Assembly (NCBI GenBank): GCA_018287875.1
Contig: JAGVVL010000018.1
Span: 248,001-312,000 of the forward strand
DNA length: 64,000 nucleotides
Direction: 5' to 3'
Source of the DNA: Nigrospora sphaerica
Lineage: Eukaryota > Ascomycota > Sordariomycetes > Amphisphaeriales > Apiosporaceae
Part shown: positions 54,878 through 64,000 of the stretch, piece after piece
How the letters are laid out: each line of letters starts with the position of its first letter
Position numbering within the stretch: position 1 is the first letter of the stretch
The notes under the pieces: generated by a model
The model's database searches: none
What the model was told of the DNA's origin: nothing
What the model saw: only the letters and a program-made list of their open reading frames with translations
Position numbers and translations under genes: made by a program

Positions 54878-55429
54878 CTTCTTCTTCTTCTTCTTCTTTG
54901 TATTATCGCCGTGTTGGGACAACGTCCCGCCTCCCAGGGGGCATCTGGCGTGCGAGAGTCTATCTACATATCTAGATATCCCGCATATCGAGCCCAATGG
55001 CAATATTTTAGTCAAACCGTCTCCATCACTCCTCTATGCGAGTCTGTTCCCGGCGCTGGCTCTATCTAGAATGCTATTGCCTTACGTATAGTTACCTCTA
55101 CTGCTTGTCGATGAAGGGCAAATGTCCTCGTAGTACTTCGTTAAGGAAACAAAAAGTTGAAACTATTCTGGGCTGTGTATCAGCCTTCGCCAGTATTCTT
55201 GTAAGGTCTCCGGTTCGGGGTCGAACTTTGGCCATCGGGCCCGGTGCCTTCGCGTTTTGCGGCAGTAAACTAAGTGTTCTGGTGTTCGTAGTATTCGGCA
55301 CGCGCATCGATTGTACCGCCCGTGTCCAAACTTCTTATGGTACCAGTCGAAGTCACCATGCCCTAACCGGAGCGCGAGAAAGTTGTGAAGTGTTTGCCTA
55401 GGGAGATCCAGCTCCTTTAACGTCTTGAG

Positions 55430-58400
55430 AGTCGCTTTAGTGAATCCGAGTTTCCGGTAGCGTTTGCAGCCCTAAGAAGCTTCCTCCCACTACTTCGCGA
55501 ACTAGTCCTCGACAATCGTCTTTCGAAGTCTCTTTACGCCCGCGTAGGTAGCTTAGGAAGGGAAGCTTATTAGCAACGATGCCCTTTCCTTCGCTAATCT
55601 GTCGGCCTCCTCGTTGCCTTGGATCCCTTCGTGGCCTGGCACCTATCGAACGTGCACGTCGGCAATCGTCGCTAGCTCCTAGAAGGTGAGAAAGGCTTCT
55701 TATGAGCTTTTCGGCGCGTTTCCCGTAAGGCCCCGGATTACGGATATATTATCTAAGCAGACGTGGATTGTTACACCTGGGTCCACCCGATAAGCTTAAC
55801 ATAGACCTTGCCACGCTCTGGCGGCTTCGCTATCAAAGACTTCCGCTAGGCCTAGTCGTCCTTTATCTTAGTGTATTTTCCGTCCGTTTCTGTAGATAGC
55901 GAAGCCCTAGCCGACCGCCTCGTTAAGTCCTTTCGACCCGTCTGAGAAGACGACAAGGTGGGTATCGGGGAGGTTCGACTGCCACGCTACGAAGTCTATC
56001 GCCGCTGTCTTTTTATCCTTCTACGGCTCTTACTCCGGCGTGTATCTCCTTAGGAGGTACTGTGGCCGCGGGAAACCAGGCAGGAGTCTGGCTGCTCTCT
56101 AAAGCCTAGTCCGCGCTGGTTGTAGAGAGCCGTAGCAGCGGCCTGGTGGGTAAGGCCGCAGCGCTGTCCGCGCGGTCAGCATATGGTCCTTGTCCACCGA
56201 CTGGAGCCGTAGTCCGAAGCGATAAAACGCCGCTTCTAATGTGACTCGTGCTGTCGGGACCCCTACGTCCCTATGTAGCGTGGCTGTCGGCGTTATCCTC
56301 TATACAGGCAGAACAGACCGTATCGCTTCTCGTAAGACCCGGTCTATTTTATCTATATACGCTTCTTACCGGGTTGCCACTTCCGTCTTGCGTTCTCTGC
56401 TAACGATCTTTCGGGTCTTCGTCCGCCCCCTGTACTATGCCTCGGCCCTGTAGGTAAGAATAGGAAGAACGCAGGTGAAGATAGCCTTCCGGAGGGCTCT
56501 TAGCGGAGGGCCTCGCTGGGTGTTGGCTAGGCTCCGAAGGTGTCGTACGACGTTCCGCGCTTATGCCGCTTTCCTTTTCACGTGCTTCGTGAACCGAAGC
56601 TTCGGGTCGAACTAGACGCTAAGCTATCGTACAGGCTTCTCCGAGGCGTGCACCGTGAGGCCGTGGTCTCTTACCGAGACGCTCGGAAGTCCCTCCGGGT
56701 TCATTCCGTATGTAAAGTGGAGCAGATCACTCTTCTCCGGGTCGATCGCGACCTTGTTTTCTCGGCCCCAGTTAAGGATGTCGTTTAGGTCGTTCGATAG
56801 CTGTCGTGCGTTCTCTTAGAGGGACTTGCTTTCTTAGTAAAGGTATATATTATCCGTATATCCGAATCGGTGTCTTATATCCTCGAGTAGGATATCTGCA
56901 ATGTATAGGAGGAAGAGGATAGGGGAGGCGGGAGAGCCTTATGGTAGACCGTATTGGATCGTCTATGGTGCTGTTATGACGTCCTCGAGTCGAATCCGCA
57001 CTTGTCTCTCTTCTATAAAGGAGCCCAAGAACTTGACTAGCGGTGTGGCCCAGCCCTGTTGTCTTATACAGAGTATAAGCCGCTTCTTAAGCACTGCGTC
57101 GAATACGCTTTTCACGTCTAAGGTGAGAATCGAGGCTGTACGCCTAGTCTCTAGGGAGTGTTCGATCTCGTGTGTTAAGCAGGCCAGGAGGTCCGAGGCT
57201 GCTTGTGTTAGCAGGGCCCCCGCCTGTTATAGGCTGACCACTTTGTATAGCAATGTTATATTGGCTATCCGCCTTGCGACGAGCCTTTCAAGGCCTTTCC
57301 CTAGACAGGAGAGGAGGGCGATTAGTCGCTAGGAGCGAGGGTTAAAGAGGTCTTTCTTGTTGGGTTTCCGTAGTATCACGACCTCGGCTGTGCGGAATAG
57401 GCGCAGGTGGTGCCTAGTCTGTAGACAGGCTTAAAAGAGAGATCGTACCGGCTCTTAGATAAACTGCCAACACGCTTTAAGTAGCCGTACCGAGATGCCA
57501 TCAGTCTTAGGCGAGGTGCTCTTAACCGCGATGGTGGCGGCAGTCAGTTCTTCTTTAGAGATGTAGGTATTCCAAAGTAGGGTGCGCCACGGTACTGTCG
57601 GGATCTTAAGAGGGTCGTCCTCGAGGTCCTCCGCATCCGTAAACCGCTCTAGGAGAGCCTTGCGTAAGGCATGGGCCTTCTCTTCCGTGTCTTCAATCGT
57701 CTTGTCCCCAATAACGAGTGGGGGTGATTAAATGACCGGCTGTAGCTTATGCCATTGGACCACCTTGTATAGGTCTTCGTCTGACTGGATCGAGTCGATT
57801 TGTTGGCGCCAGTACCTCCGCTTCTCTTGCCTTACTACCGCGAGGAAATGTTTTCGCTCTTCGAGGTGTCTCTAGTCCCCTTGATAGTGTTTTCTTGCTC
57901 GGCGGAATGCGTCTCGGGCCTCTCGGCACGTGTCGGTCCACTATAGCGCGTCGCGACCGTCTTTAACTGGGTGTTTCCTAACCGTTTCTAGCGCTCTTCG
58001 TAAGAGGTTTAAAATCTCCGATGCTTATAGGTCTAGCTGGTCCGTCGTAAGTGTCGGAGGGAGTGGCGTACAGCTTTGTAGACCTAGCTCGATAATGCCA
58101 GCGAAAGCTTTTAGCTTACTTTCCGGTATGGAGTATCGATATTGCGTTGTCGATATCCGATCGTTCCTCGGAATTGAGATTCGGATCGTCTCGTGGTCTG
58201 CCCCTATCTGGAGTTTGGGATTTACCTCCGCTATAGCGAAAGGGATGTTAGAGAATGTTAGATCGATAGTATATCCCGCTATACGTGTCGGAACTCCTAT
58301 CTCTCCTATATAGCTAAGTCTATTCGCGACGGCCTAGTCGTGGATCTCGAGCCCTGCATTTTAGGTTCGTCGGATACCCGGATCCCAGGCGCTATACTAT

Positions 58401-58867
58401 GCGTTGAAGTCCCCCGCGACCACGTAATTAGGTGGCGGTTGTATAGCTAAGAGGAGTCGTGTTGCTTAGCTAAGAGGCTCATTTAGGGGTCTGTATACGT
58501 TGATAAAGGTGAAGTGGTCGATCTCGAGCTATAGGAGGTCTCTAGTCTGCTATAGCCGCTTTTGTCTCGTCTTTAACCTGCTGTCTTTCTAAGTATAGGT
58601 TATAACCCGGGGCTGATTTGTGATACTGTCCTAGTGGTCGACCAGGACGTAAGCACTGTAACCTAGGTGTGAGTTAAATCTGTTCCTGCTGTCGTTCATA
58701 ACGGATAGCTCCTATACAAGGATCACATCGATATAGTCCTCCTAGCATTGCTGCAGTAGCGCTGTGTATGCCGGCGGCGATTTGCCTACGTTAGCCTACA
58801 CTACCTGTAGGACTTGTCGCCCTAGTCTAGTGCGTATCGTGTGCGTCCGATTGTTTGCCCTATTCAT
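55430..58867 (-). pseudogene. LINE E ORF2: endonuclease, reverse transcriptase, RNase H
   Basis: Starts at the ATG 58867-58865 (MNRANNRTHTIRTRLGRQVL). The endonuclease follows (ANVGKSPPAYTALLQQC, then DVILVxELSVMNDSRNRF with TAG in place of Gln), running to about 58050. The RT lies at about 57600-56500 and its catalytic motif is FGYTDNIYLY. RNase H starts near 55975 with VVFSDGSKGLNEAVG and continues to the VRxVPGHEGIQGNEEADRLA region near 55630. The stops replace Gln and Trp codons. The presence of RNase H separates this family from LINE A/B/D. The 3' end of the ORF is approximate. Confidence 0.82.
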
Positions 58868-59059
58868 AGTCGACACTAGCTATGCTGTCGAGCACGCGGT
58901 AGTTTATACGTGGGATGTTCCGTTAGCTGCGCTTCGTCCTGTTCTCCTAGGTAGGCTGGGGCCGTCTTCCTAGGGTTTCCATGGCCGTGTGATTCGGGTT
59001 CTCTATGGCTATATCGACGATGTGCCTGTTAACATTAGGTGTGTTCAATACCAGGCTGG

Positions 59060-60497
59060 CTTCTTCTTATATGTTGCCTCCCTGGCTTGTTCCTTATAGT
59101 TGGGCTATCTTATAAAGCAAGCTACTAGTCTGGCGGATCTTAGCAAGCTTATTTCGTGTAAGGCGTATTAACTTGCCCTTCTTCACCACTGGCTTCGCCA
59201 GGCAGTTTTCGTGGCTTGCTAGAGCGGGCCTGTAACAGTTCGCACACCGTGGGCGTTCCTGGCACGGCTATAGGTGGTTATATCCTGCCGGGAGTCGAGC
59301 GCTATAGTTCTCGTATCTATCAGCTCGCGTGTAGACTCGGCTTAGGTGGTATCCTTGGCATCCTGGGTTGTGTCAGCTAGGAGGCGTGCGCTTTTCGATT
59401 AGCCGGGCGGGCCCGCTCGCTGCGAAGAGCCGAAACAGGCGGACTTTCTATAGGAACGAGATAATGCATGATCTCTTGTTCGTCCCCGGTATCGGTTCCT
59501 ATCGCGACCAGCGCATACTTACTAGCTCGACGCCAGTTTACGTAATAACTTTATCTCGTAAGAGCGCGTCGGTCTCGAACATCTCGCTAAAGATATTCGG
59601 AAGGTATATCGGGTAGCCAGGGACCACGTAGTTAACCCACTTAATCGGGACCTCGACTGCGTTAGCTCGGAGGCTTCGCGCTAGTTCTTCTTTCCTTTGG
59701 AGAAGTATCTCCTTTGTTTCCTTATTTCTTAGACAGACGGCGACGCCTATAGCTGTATAATAGACATCGGGGATGTCGCCTAAAGATAGGTCGAGGGTCT
59801 TACATACAGCCTATCGTAGGGCGAAGTTGTATTGAGCATGTGCCCAGCTTCGGTGTTCCTTTAGGATCCTTACGAGAACTCGGAGGTCCTCTCGTTGATT
59901 CGTTTGCTGGGTCCGCTTGTTTGCACCCTCTTAAGGCGGTGGCTTCTGTCCCGCTCCGGCGATGTCGGCCCAGGTGCGCGTGTGGGCCCCGAGAGGCTCC
60001 GTACAGGTTGGGCCGCCCTCCGGTAGGGGGCGCTCATTCGGGCGGGGGCTGGTTGCGTCCCCGATCTTGGTCTGTAGGAACGCTGTGAAGCCTTTTGTAA
60101 TCTCCGCGGCTAGTTGCTTGTCTTCGTCGCGGTATTCTTCGATAATGCTGTCTAGGGCGCGGGCGATCCTCGTGAGCACCGATCGTCGGGTGTTATGTCG
60201 CCTATCTATATCGCCCAGGATCGGGGCCAGTGCGTTCGAGGCCGGATAGTGTGCTTGCGTTGTAGTCTGCAGCGCGGCTTCTTCCAGCGTCGAAGCTTCT
60301 CGAGTGTCGTCGACCTTCCTTCGGTTTCGCAGTGGACCGTTCGTAGGGGCCTTGTTCTGCCCCGTTCGCTTCCTCTTGTGAGTATAAGTGGGGGGAGTTT
60401 CTTCAAGGTGGTCGGGAGGATCGTTTCCTGTCATCAACTTATCGGTGGTGTCCTTGCGAGGAGGTGAAGCCATCACGATGATGGTCCCAGAGTCCAT
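59060..60497 (-). pseudogene. LINE E ORF1 (gag-like, zinc knuckle)
   Basis: Opens within a 188-codon frame ending at 59931; the first ATG of that frame in good context is near 60470 (MASPPRKDTTDKLMTGNDPP). It continues with a basic stretch (THKRKRTGQNK), a helical segment (VLTRIARALDSIIEEYRDED) and, after stops, a knuckle reading RCANCYRPALASHENC (about 59250-59200) followed by a Lys/Arg-rich tail. It would bind element RNA. Several stops break the frame; the 3' limit is approximate. Confidence 0.7.
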
Positions 60498-60611
60498 CTG
60501 GCCTCTGGGTTGGCGTTGAGGCGCCGTTAGAGGGTTGTTAAAGATTTGGCAGAAAATAGGGGGCTGGCACTAATAGTGGGTACTAGAAAAGAATAAATAG
60601 GAAGGAAGGTG

Positions 60612-60623
60612 GATTACTCCTAT
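60612..60623. repeat. Target-site duplication of LINE E, right copy
   Basis: GATTACTCCTAT, immediately after the LINE E 5' end. Confidence 0.85.
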
Positions 60624-61025
60624 CTATAGGTGAGATAGATGCTTAGATTGATCACTAAGGTAATGACTGTTTAACTAGGAAATCCTTTTAACTTATATAC
60701 CAAGTTATTCCCTTACTTGGATATGTTGGATATATTGTGATTCCACATATCTTAACATATCGGATGGGTAAGCGACAGGGGTCGATATATGGAATATGTT
60801 TGCTGACCACATATCGCTCATATTGCGTCACGTGACCCCTAGTCTTGGCGTGGCTCGCGTGGCTGCTTATAGCTGGTGTCTTGTTTGTTTGCTGTATTGA
60901 TTTGTTTGTTTGTCCAGTGGCCCTTAGCTACATAGCGCTTATCCGTTCCTGTGGTTTGTTGGCTCGTCTGGGTTGTAACACTACCTTTCCCCTCTCCAGG
61001 GTCTTTATCCTCAAAGCCACGGTCG

Positions 61026-61032
61026 TATAAAA
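61026..61032 (+). promoter_or_regulatory. TATA box candidate for the gypsy-associated plus-strand ORF
   Basis: TATAAAA on the plus strand inside the LTR, about 75 bp upstream of the ATG at 61103. The position fits a start site between 61050 and 61070. Inferred from spacing only. Confidence 0.4.
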
Positions 61033-61073
61033 GGTCGTTCCATCTACGCGCAGTGTGTGTGCTGTAAGTTCCA

Positions 61074-61090
61074 CCCTTCCTTTCTTTATG
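61074..61090 (-). promoter_or_regulatory. Polypurine tract of the gypsy element
   Basis: On the minus strand AAAGAAAGGAAGGG directly precedes the LTR start TGGAAC, the expected position of the primer for plus-strand DNA synthesis in an LTR retrotransposon. Inferred from position and composition. Confidence 0.55.
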
Positions 61091-61102
61091 TGTTTATGAT
61101 GC

Positions 61103-61621
61103 ATGCTTATCATGTCTGGTCGAATTGAAAAACGAAAGTCTCGTGCGAAAACAACCGAGAGACAGGACGCCCTGCTGTCGTCTATTCTTCAGAACGCTGT
61201 TTCAATGCCGTCTTGCTCGTATTGCGAAGGTCGTGGCTTTGCCTCCTACGAGGTTTCGCCAATGGACTCGTCTTGTTACGCCGAGTGTGTGCGTCTTGGT
61301 CGTTCGCGATGCGACGTGCAGGGTTTGGAGCCTTTAGAACTGCGGAAGATCTCCGAATAGCATCGCCAATTAGAGGAGGAGCTGCTAGCTTCTAAGGAAG
61401 CGCTTCTAAAGCAACAAGAGAAGGTGGTTCGTCTTCGAAAGCAGAAGAAGATATGGTATAAGAAGGTAATGCGTGCAGTGCGTCGTGGTATCGACAATCT
61501 TAAGGAGTTGGATCGCATCGAGCGTGAGGAGGCTGTCGAAGAGGAGCGTCGTCGTGGGGCCGAGGCTATTCTGGCTTCCTCCGATCTTCCGACTACTTCC
61601 GACGGTCTTGATTTCGATTAG
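61103..61621 (+). pseudogene. Gypsy-associated antisense ORF: Cys motif plus coiled coil
   Basis: A 172-codon frame on the strand opposite to gypsy pol, between the LTR and the pol 3' end. ATGs at 61103 and 61112 are possible starts. Residues about 30-60 carry a cysteine motif (SCSYCEGRGFASYEVSP, then CYAECVRLGRSRCDVQG) that resembles a Zn(II)2Cys6-like or other zinc-binding pattern. A TAG at 61358-61360 (probably from CAG) interrupts it, then a long heptad-like coiled coil follows (HRQLEEELLASKEALLKQQE, VVRLRKQKKIWYKKVMRAVR) and an acidic end (TTSDGLDFD). Similar proteins are frequent in fungal genomes beside gypsy elements; their role is unknown. With the stop it is probably inactive here, though the rest of the frame is clean. 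Confidence 0.7.
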
Positions 61622-61670
61622 AACGACGCGTGGCTCGACGCGGGGTCTAATCCTGCTGCGTGGTCGTCTT

Positions 61671-64000
61671 TCAGAGTTCCTCCTGGGACTTCCTTAGGGC
61701 CTGTTACGCGTTCTTCAGGTGGCTCCTAGGTTCCCATGTGTTTTCTTCTGGTGGGTATCCTTTCCATTTAACGAGATACTTCTAGGTGTTTCCGATTTTC
61801 TTTTTATCGAGGATTGCTTCGACTTCGTATTCATGCTAATCTATTTCGACTTCTAGGTTGGTTTCAATCTGGGCGTTCTTAAGAGCTGGTTCGAGTAAGG
61901 AAATATAGAATACGGGGTGTATCCTTATATTGCTAGGTAACAACAGTTAGTAGTTGGTTTCTGAAATAACTTTTTTAACTTCGAATAGTCCAATTTTCTT
62001 GAAGTTGAGTTTGTCGCTTAGTCGTTTAGTCTTAATATTTTTGCGGAGTAGGTAGACTTTGTCTCCTCTCTTAAAGGTTGGTCCCTTCAACCTTGCTTAG
62101 TCGTAGTAGGTCTTCATTCTGTTTTGTAGGAATATAAGGTCTTCTCGTAGTCTTTATTATAATTCTTTAAGTTTGTCCACTGTAATTGTTGCTATTGGTG
62201 ACAATTCTCCCAGTAGAGGTGCTCGTGTAATCTCTAAGTTGAATCCATAGTTAGCTTTAAATGGTGACATACCGAGTGACTCGTTATCGGCGCTGTTGTA
62301 GGCGAACTGAGCTGTTAGTAGTAGCTTAACCCAGTTGTTTTGCTCGTAGTTAATATAGCAGCGTAGATATTGCTCGAGTGTTTGATTCATTCGTTCCGTT
62401 TATCCATCCGTCTACAGATGATAGGCTGTGGATAGTTTATGCTTAACACCTAGCTATATTATAAGCGATTTCCAGAATTTGCTCGTGAATAGCTTGTCTC
62501 GATCGGAGATAATTTGTTCTGGTAACCCGTGTTAGCTGACAACAGTCTTAAGGAAAGCGTATACGAGTTCGTCGGTGTTGCTTGCTTCCTTATATAGTAT
62601 AAAGTATATGTACTTCGTGAGTTTGTCGGTAATGACGAGGATGCTATCGTAGGTTGTTTATAACATTGGTTCCTTAGATAGTGGTAGCTTCATAATGAAG
62701 TCTAGCGCGATTGTCTTCTAAGTGCGGTCCGGTGGTGGTATCGGCTGGAGTTCTCCGTACGGTTTATGTCTCGAGGCTTTTACTTTGTTATATAGGTCGC
62801 AGTCCTTAATAACTTTAGCGACTTGTTCTTTCAGTTTTTAACAGTCGTAGTGTCGTTGTATTCGGCTCGTGGTCTTAAAGATTCCTTGGTGTCCGTGAAC
62901 AGGGTGCTTATATAGGTCTTTAATTAATTCATCCTGAAGTTGTTCAGGTATCTCGATCTTACCGTTATACCGTGGTGGTTCTCCTCCTTTAAGCTCTTTG
63001 ATCTTCTAGGTCCAGTCCTTATAATAGACTTGGTATATTACGTCCAGCTACCTATTAGGCACTAGGTTTCTGTTAGTGTCTTCTATTAAGATAGTGTGTG
63101 TTTCCACTGTAGGTTCCTGCTTTAAATCCGGCCGGCGGCTTAGGGAATCGGCCCTGCTGTTCTCATTGCCCTTTCGATAGATAATAACAAAATAGAATTC
63201 AGAGAGGAATTCCATCCAGCGGATTTGTTGCTTATTCAGTTCTTTCTTTATCGTGAATATCGCGAGATTCTTATAGTCGGTGTACACTTTCACTTAGTAT
63301 GCTGTACCACTAAGAAAGTGTTTCCATTACTGGAATGCTTCGATAATGGCCATTAGCTCCTTATCGTGAATCTGGTAGTTGAGTTGTGGTCCATTAAGTT
63401 TCTTTAAGAAGAATGCTACTGGGTGTAGCTTTCTATTCTCGTCGGCCTAACTGAGTTGGCCTCCGATCGCGTAATCTGATACGTCGGTCTCGACCTCGAA
63501 TAGTCGTGTAAGATCTACTATACGTAATACTAGTTCGTCTGTGATCCTTTTCTTTAATTCTATGAAGGCTTATTCTTTTATTTCTATCTATTGGAAGTCG
63601 ATATCCTTGTAAGTCAGGTTTGTTAAGGGGGCTGCGATTTTTCCGAACTAAGGAATGAACATCCTGTAGTAGTTCGCTAATCCTAAGAAGGATCGTACGT
63701 CCTTTACTTCTTAAGGTGTCGGCCATTCTCTAACTGCTGAAACCTTGGCTTCTTCTATCCGGATTTCACCTACGGATATAACGTATCCGAGGTAGTTAAC
63801 TTTGTCTTTTTCGAATTCGCTCTTTTCTGGATTTACTAGCAGCTTTACGTCCTGTAAGGCTTGTAGCACGAGTCGGATATGTTCGCGGTGTTCCTCGAGG
63901 CTTTCGGAGTAGATCAGGATGTCGTCGAGGTAAACAATAACGAACTTGTCGATGAATTCTTGTAGGACGTGGTTCATTATATTCTAAAAGCTTACTGGTG
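61671..64000 (-). mobile_element. Ty3/gypsy chromovirus pol (RT, RNase H, integrase, chromodomain), 5' part beyond window
   Basis: The minus strand carries, in order: reverse transcriptase with VIVYLDDILIYSE (catalytic Asp codons at 63921-63926) and VNYLGYVIS; RNase H with FEVETDVSDYAIGGQLS and LNYQIHDKELMAIIEAF and a LSRRPD end (about 63560-63120); integrase with a zinc domain (HPVHGHQGIFKT), the core Asp in ALDFIMKLP, VITDKLTKY, ISDRDKLFTS and TERMNQTLEQYLR; and a C-terminal chromodomain (VEAILDKKK, YLVKWKGYPPEENTWEP, about 61860-61700). It ends at TGA 61673-61671. Multiple TAG/TAA codons interrupt the frame, so this copy is inactive, although RT and integrase catalytic residues are kept. 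Gag, protease and the 5' LTR must lie right of the window. It inserted into LINE D2. Confidence 0.92.

Larger units (their letters stand above)
54878..60611 (-). mobile_element. Full-length LINE E (second family, with RNase H)
   Basis: A 5.73-kb non-LTR retrotransposon on the minus strand, flanked by a 12-bp target duplication. The 3' end at the left has an (AAG)n tail (54878-54898). It carries ORF1 with zinc knuckle, and ORF2 with APE endonuclease, reverse transcriptase and RNase H. It shares the Tad/I-clade plan with LINE A but not its sequence. TAG/TAA codons are frequent and the RT active site reads YTDN (56849-56854) where YADD is expected. Inactive. Confidence 0.9.
54710..61073 (-). repeat. 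Ty3/gypsy 3' LTR, split by LINE E
   Basis: The LTR parts are 54710-54877 (starting TGTAACGAACGC) and 60612-61073 (ending GTAAGTTCCA); on the minus strand it runs TGGAAC to GTTACA, as expected of a TG...CA LTR, about 618 bp in total. The sequence GATTACTCCYAT at both sides of LINE E shows the two parts were once continuous. The remnant at 1093-1380 is another copy. A purine-rich tract adjoins its inner end. Confidence 0.8.

Overview
The window comes from the genome of a filamentous ascomycete (Pezizomycotina, probably Sordariomycetes-like). The evidence is short GT-AG introns of 52-144 bp, a con-10 type conidiation gene, a fungal trypsin-like protease, small secreted proteins, a relic of a fungal STAND/ankyrin gene, and Fot/pogo, Tad-type LINE and chromodomain Ty3/gypsy elements decayed mainly by C-to-T and G-to-A transitions, as expected from repeat-induced point mutation (RIP). 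I saw no convincing tRNA, rRNA or CRISPR.

Layout. 1-1092 is the 3' end of a Fot/pogo transposon sitting in a gypsy LTR remnant (1093-1380). 1381-20838 is the main gene-bearing part: an NmrA-like Rossmann protein (2913-4143, 5 exons), con-10 (5485-5837, 3 exons), a RIP-ruined Tc1/pogo element (6455-8316), a secreted phiA/IgE-binding-like wall protein (8727-9356, minus), a hypothetical multi-exon minus-strand gene (10474-11648), a secreted pre-pro trypsin-like protease (14023-15163, 3 exons), a pogo relic with perfect 57-bp inverted repeats (15886-17469), and a broken gene (18134-18866). 20839-29432 holds a full-length LINE (A, minus) and two abutting Fot elements (F1 plus, F2 minus). A 158-residue secreted cysteine-containing protein (29569-30045, minus) follows.

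30864-41421 is one Tc1/pogo element (B) enlarged from about 1.86 kb to 10.6 kb by nested insertions: a 160-bp short element, a solo LTR that itself received a LINE (LINE B) with a Fot element (F3) at its tail, two copies of a second LTR family, and two more copies of the first LTR. 42800-45190 is a frameshifted STAND (HeLo-like N domain)/ankyrin pseudogene on the minus strand. A two-exon secreted protein gene (47790-48599, minus) follows.

50051 to the right edge is a second nest: LINE D1 is interrupted by LINE D2; D2 is interrupted by pogo element C (51639-53498) and by a Ty3/gypsy chromovirus (from 54710 to beyond the window). The gypsy LTR is in turn split by a complete second-family LINE (E, 54878-60611). 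The gypsy element carries a convergent plus-strand ORF (61103-61621) with a cysteine motif and coiled coil opposite its pol gene.

The host genes show no operon-like relation; they are separate, mostly secreted or developmental genes between repeat blocks. The repeats give a relative insertion order through target-site duplications, and many of them keep full-length reading frames broken only by TAG/TAA codons, which supports RIP rather than indel decay. Positions and exon joins were worked out by eye from the sequence; no database search was run.
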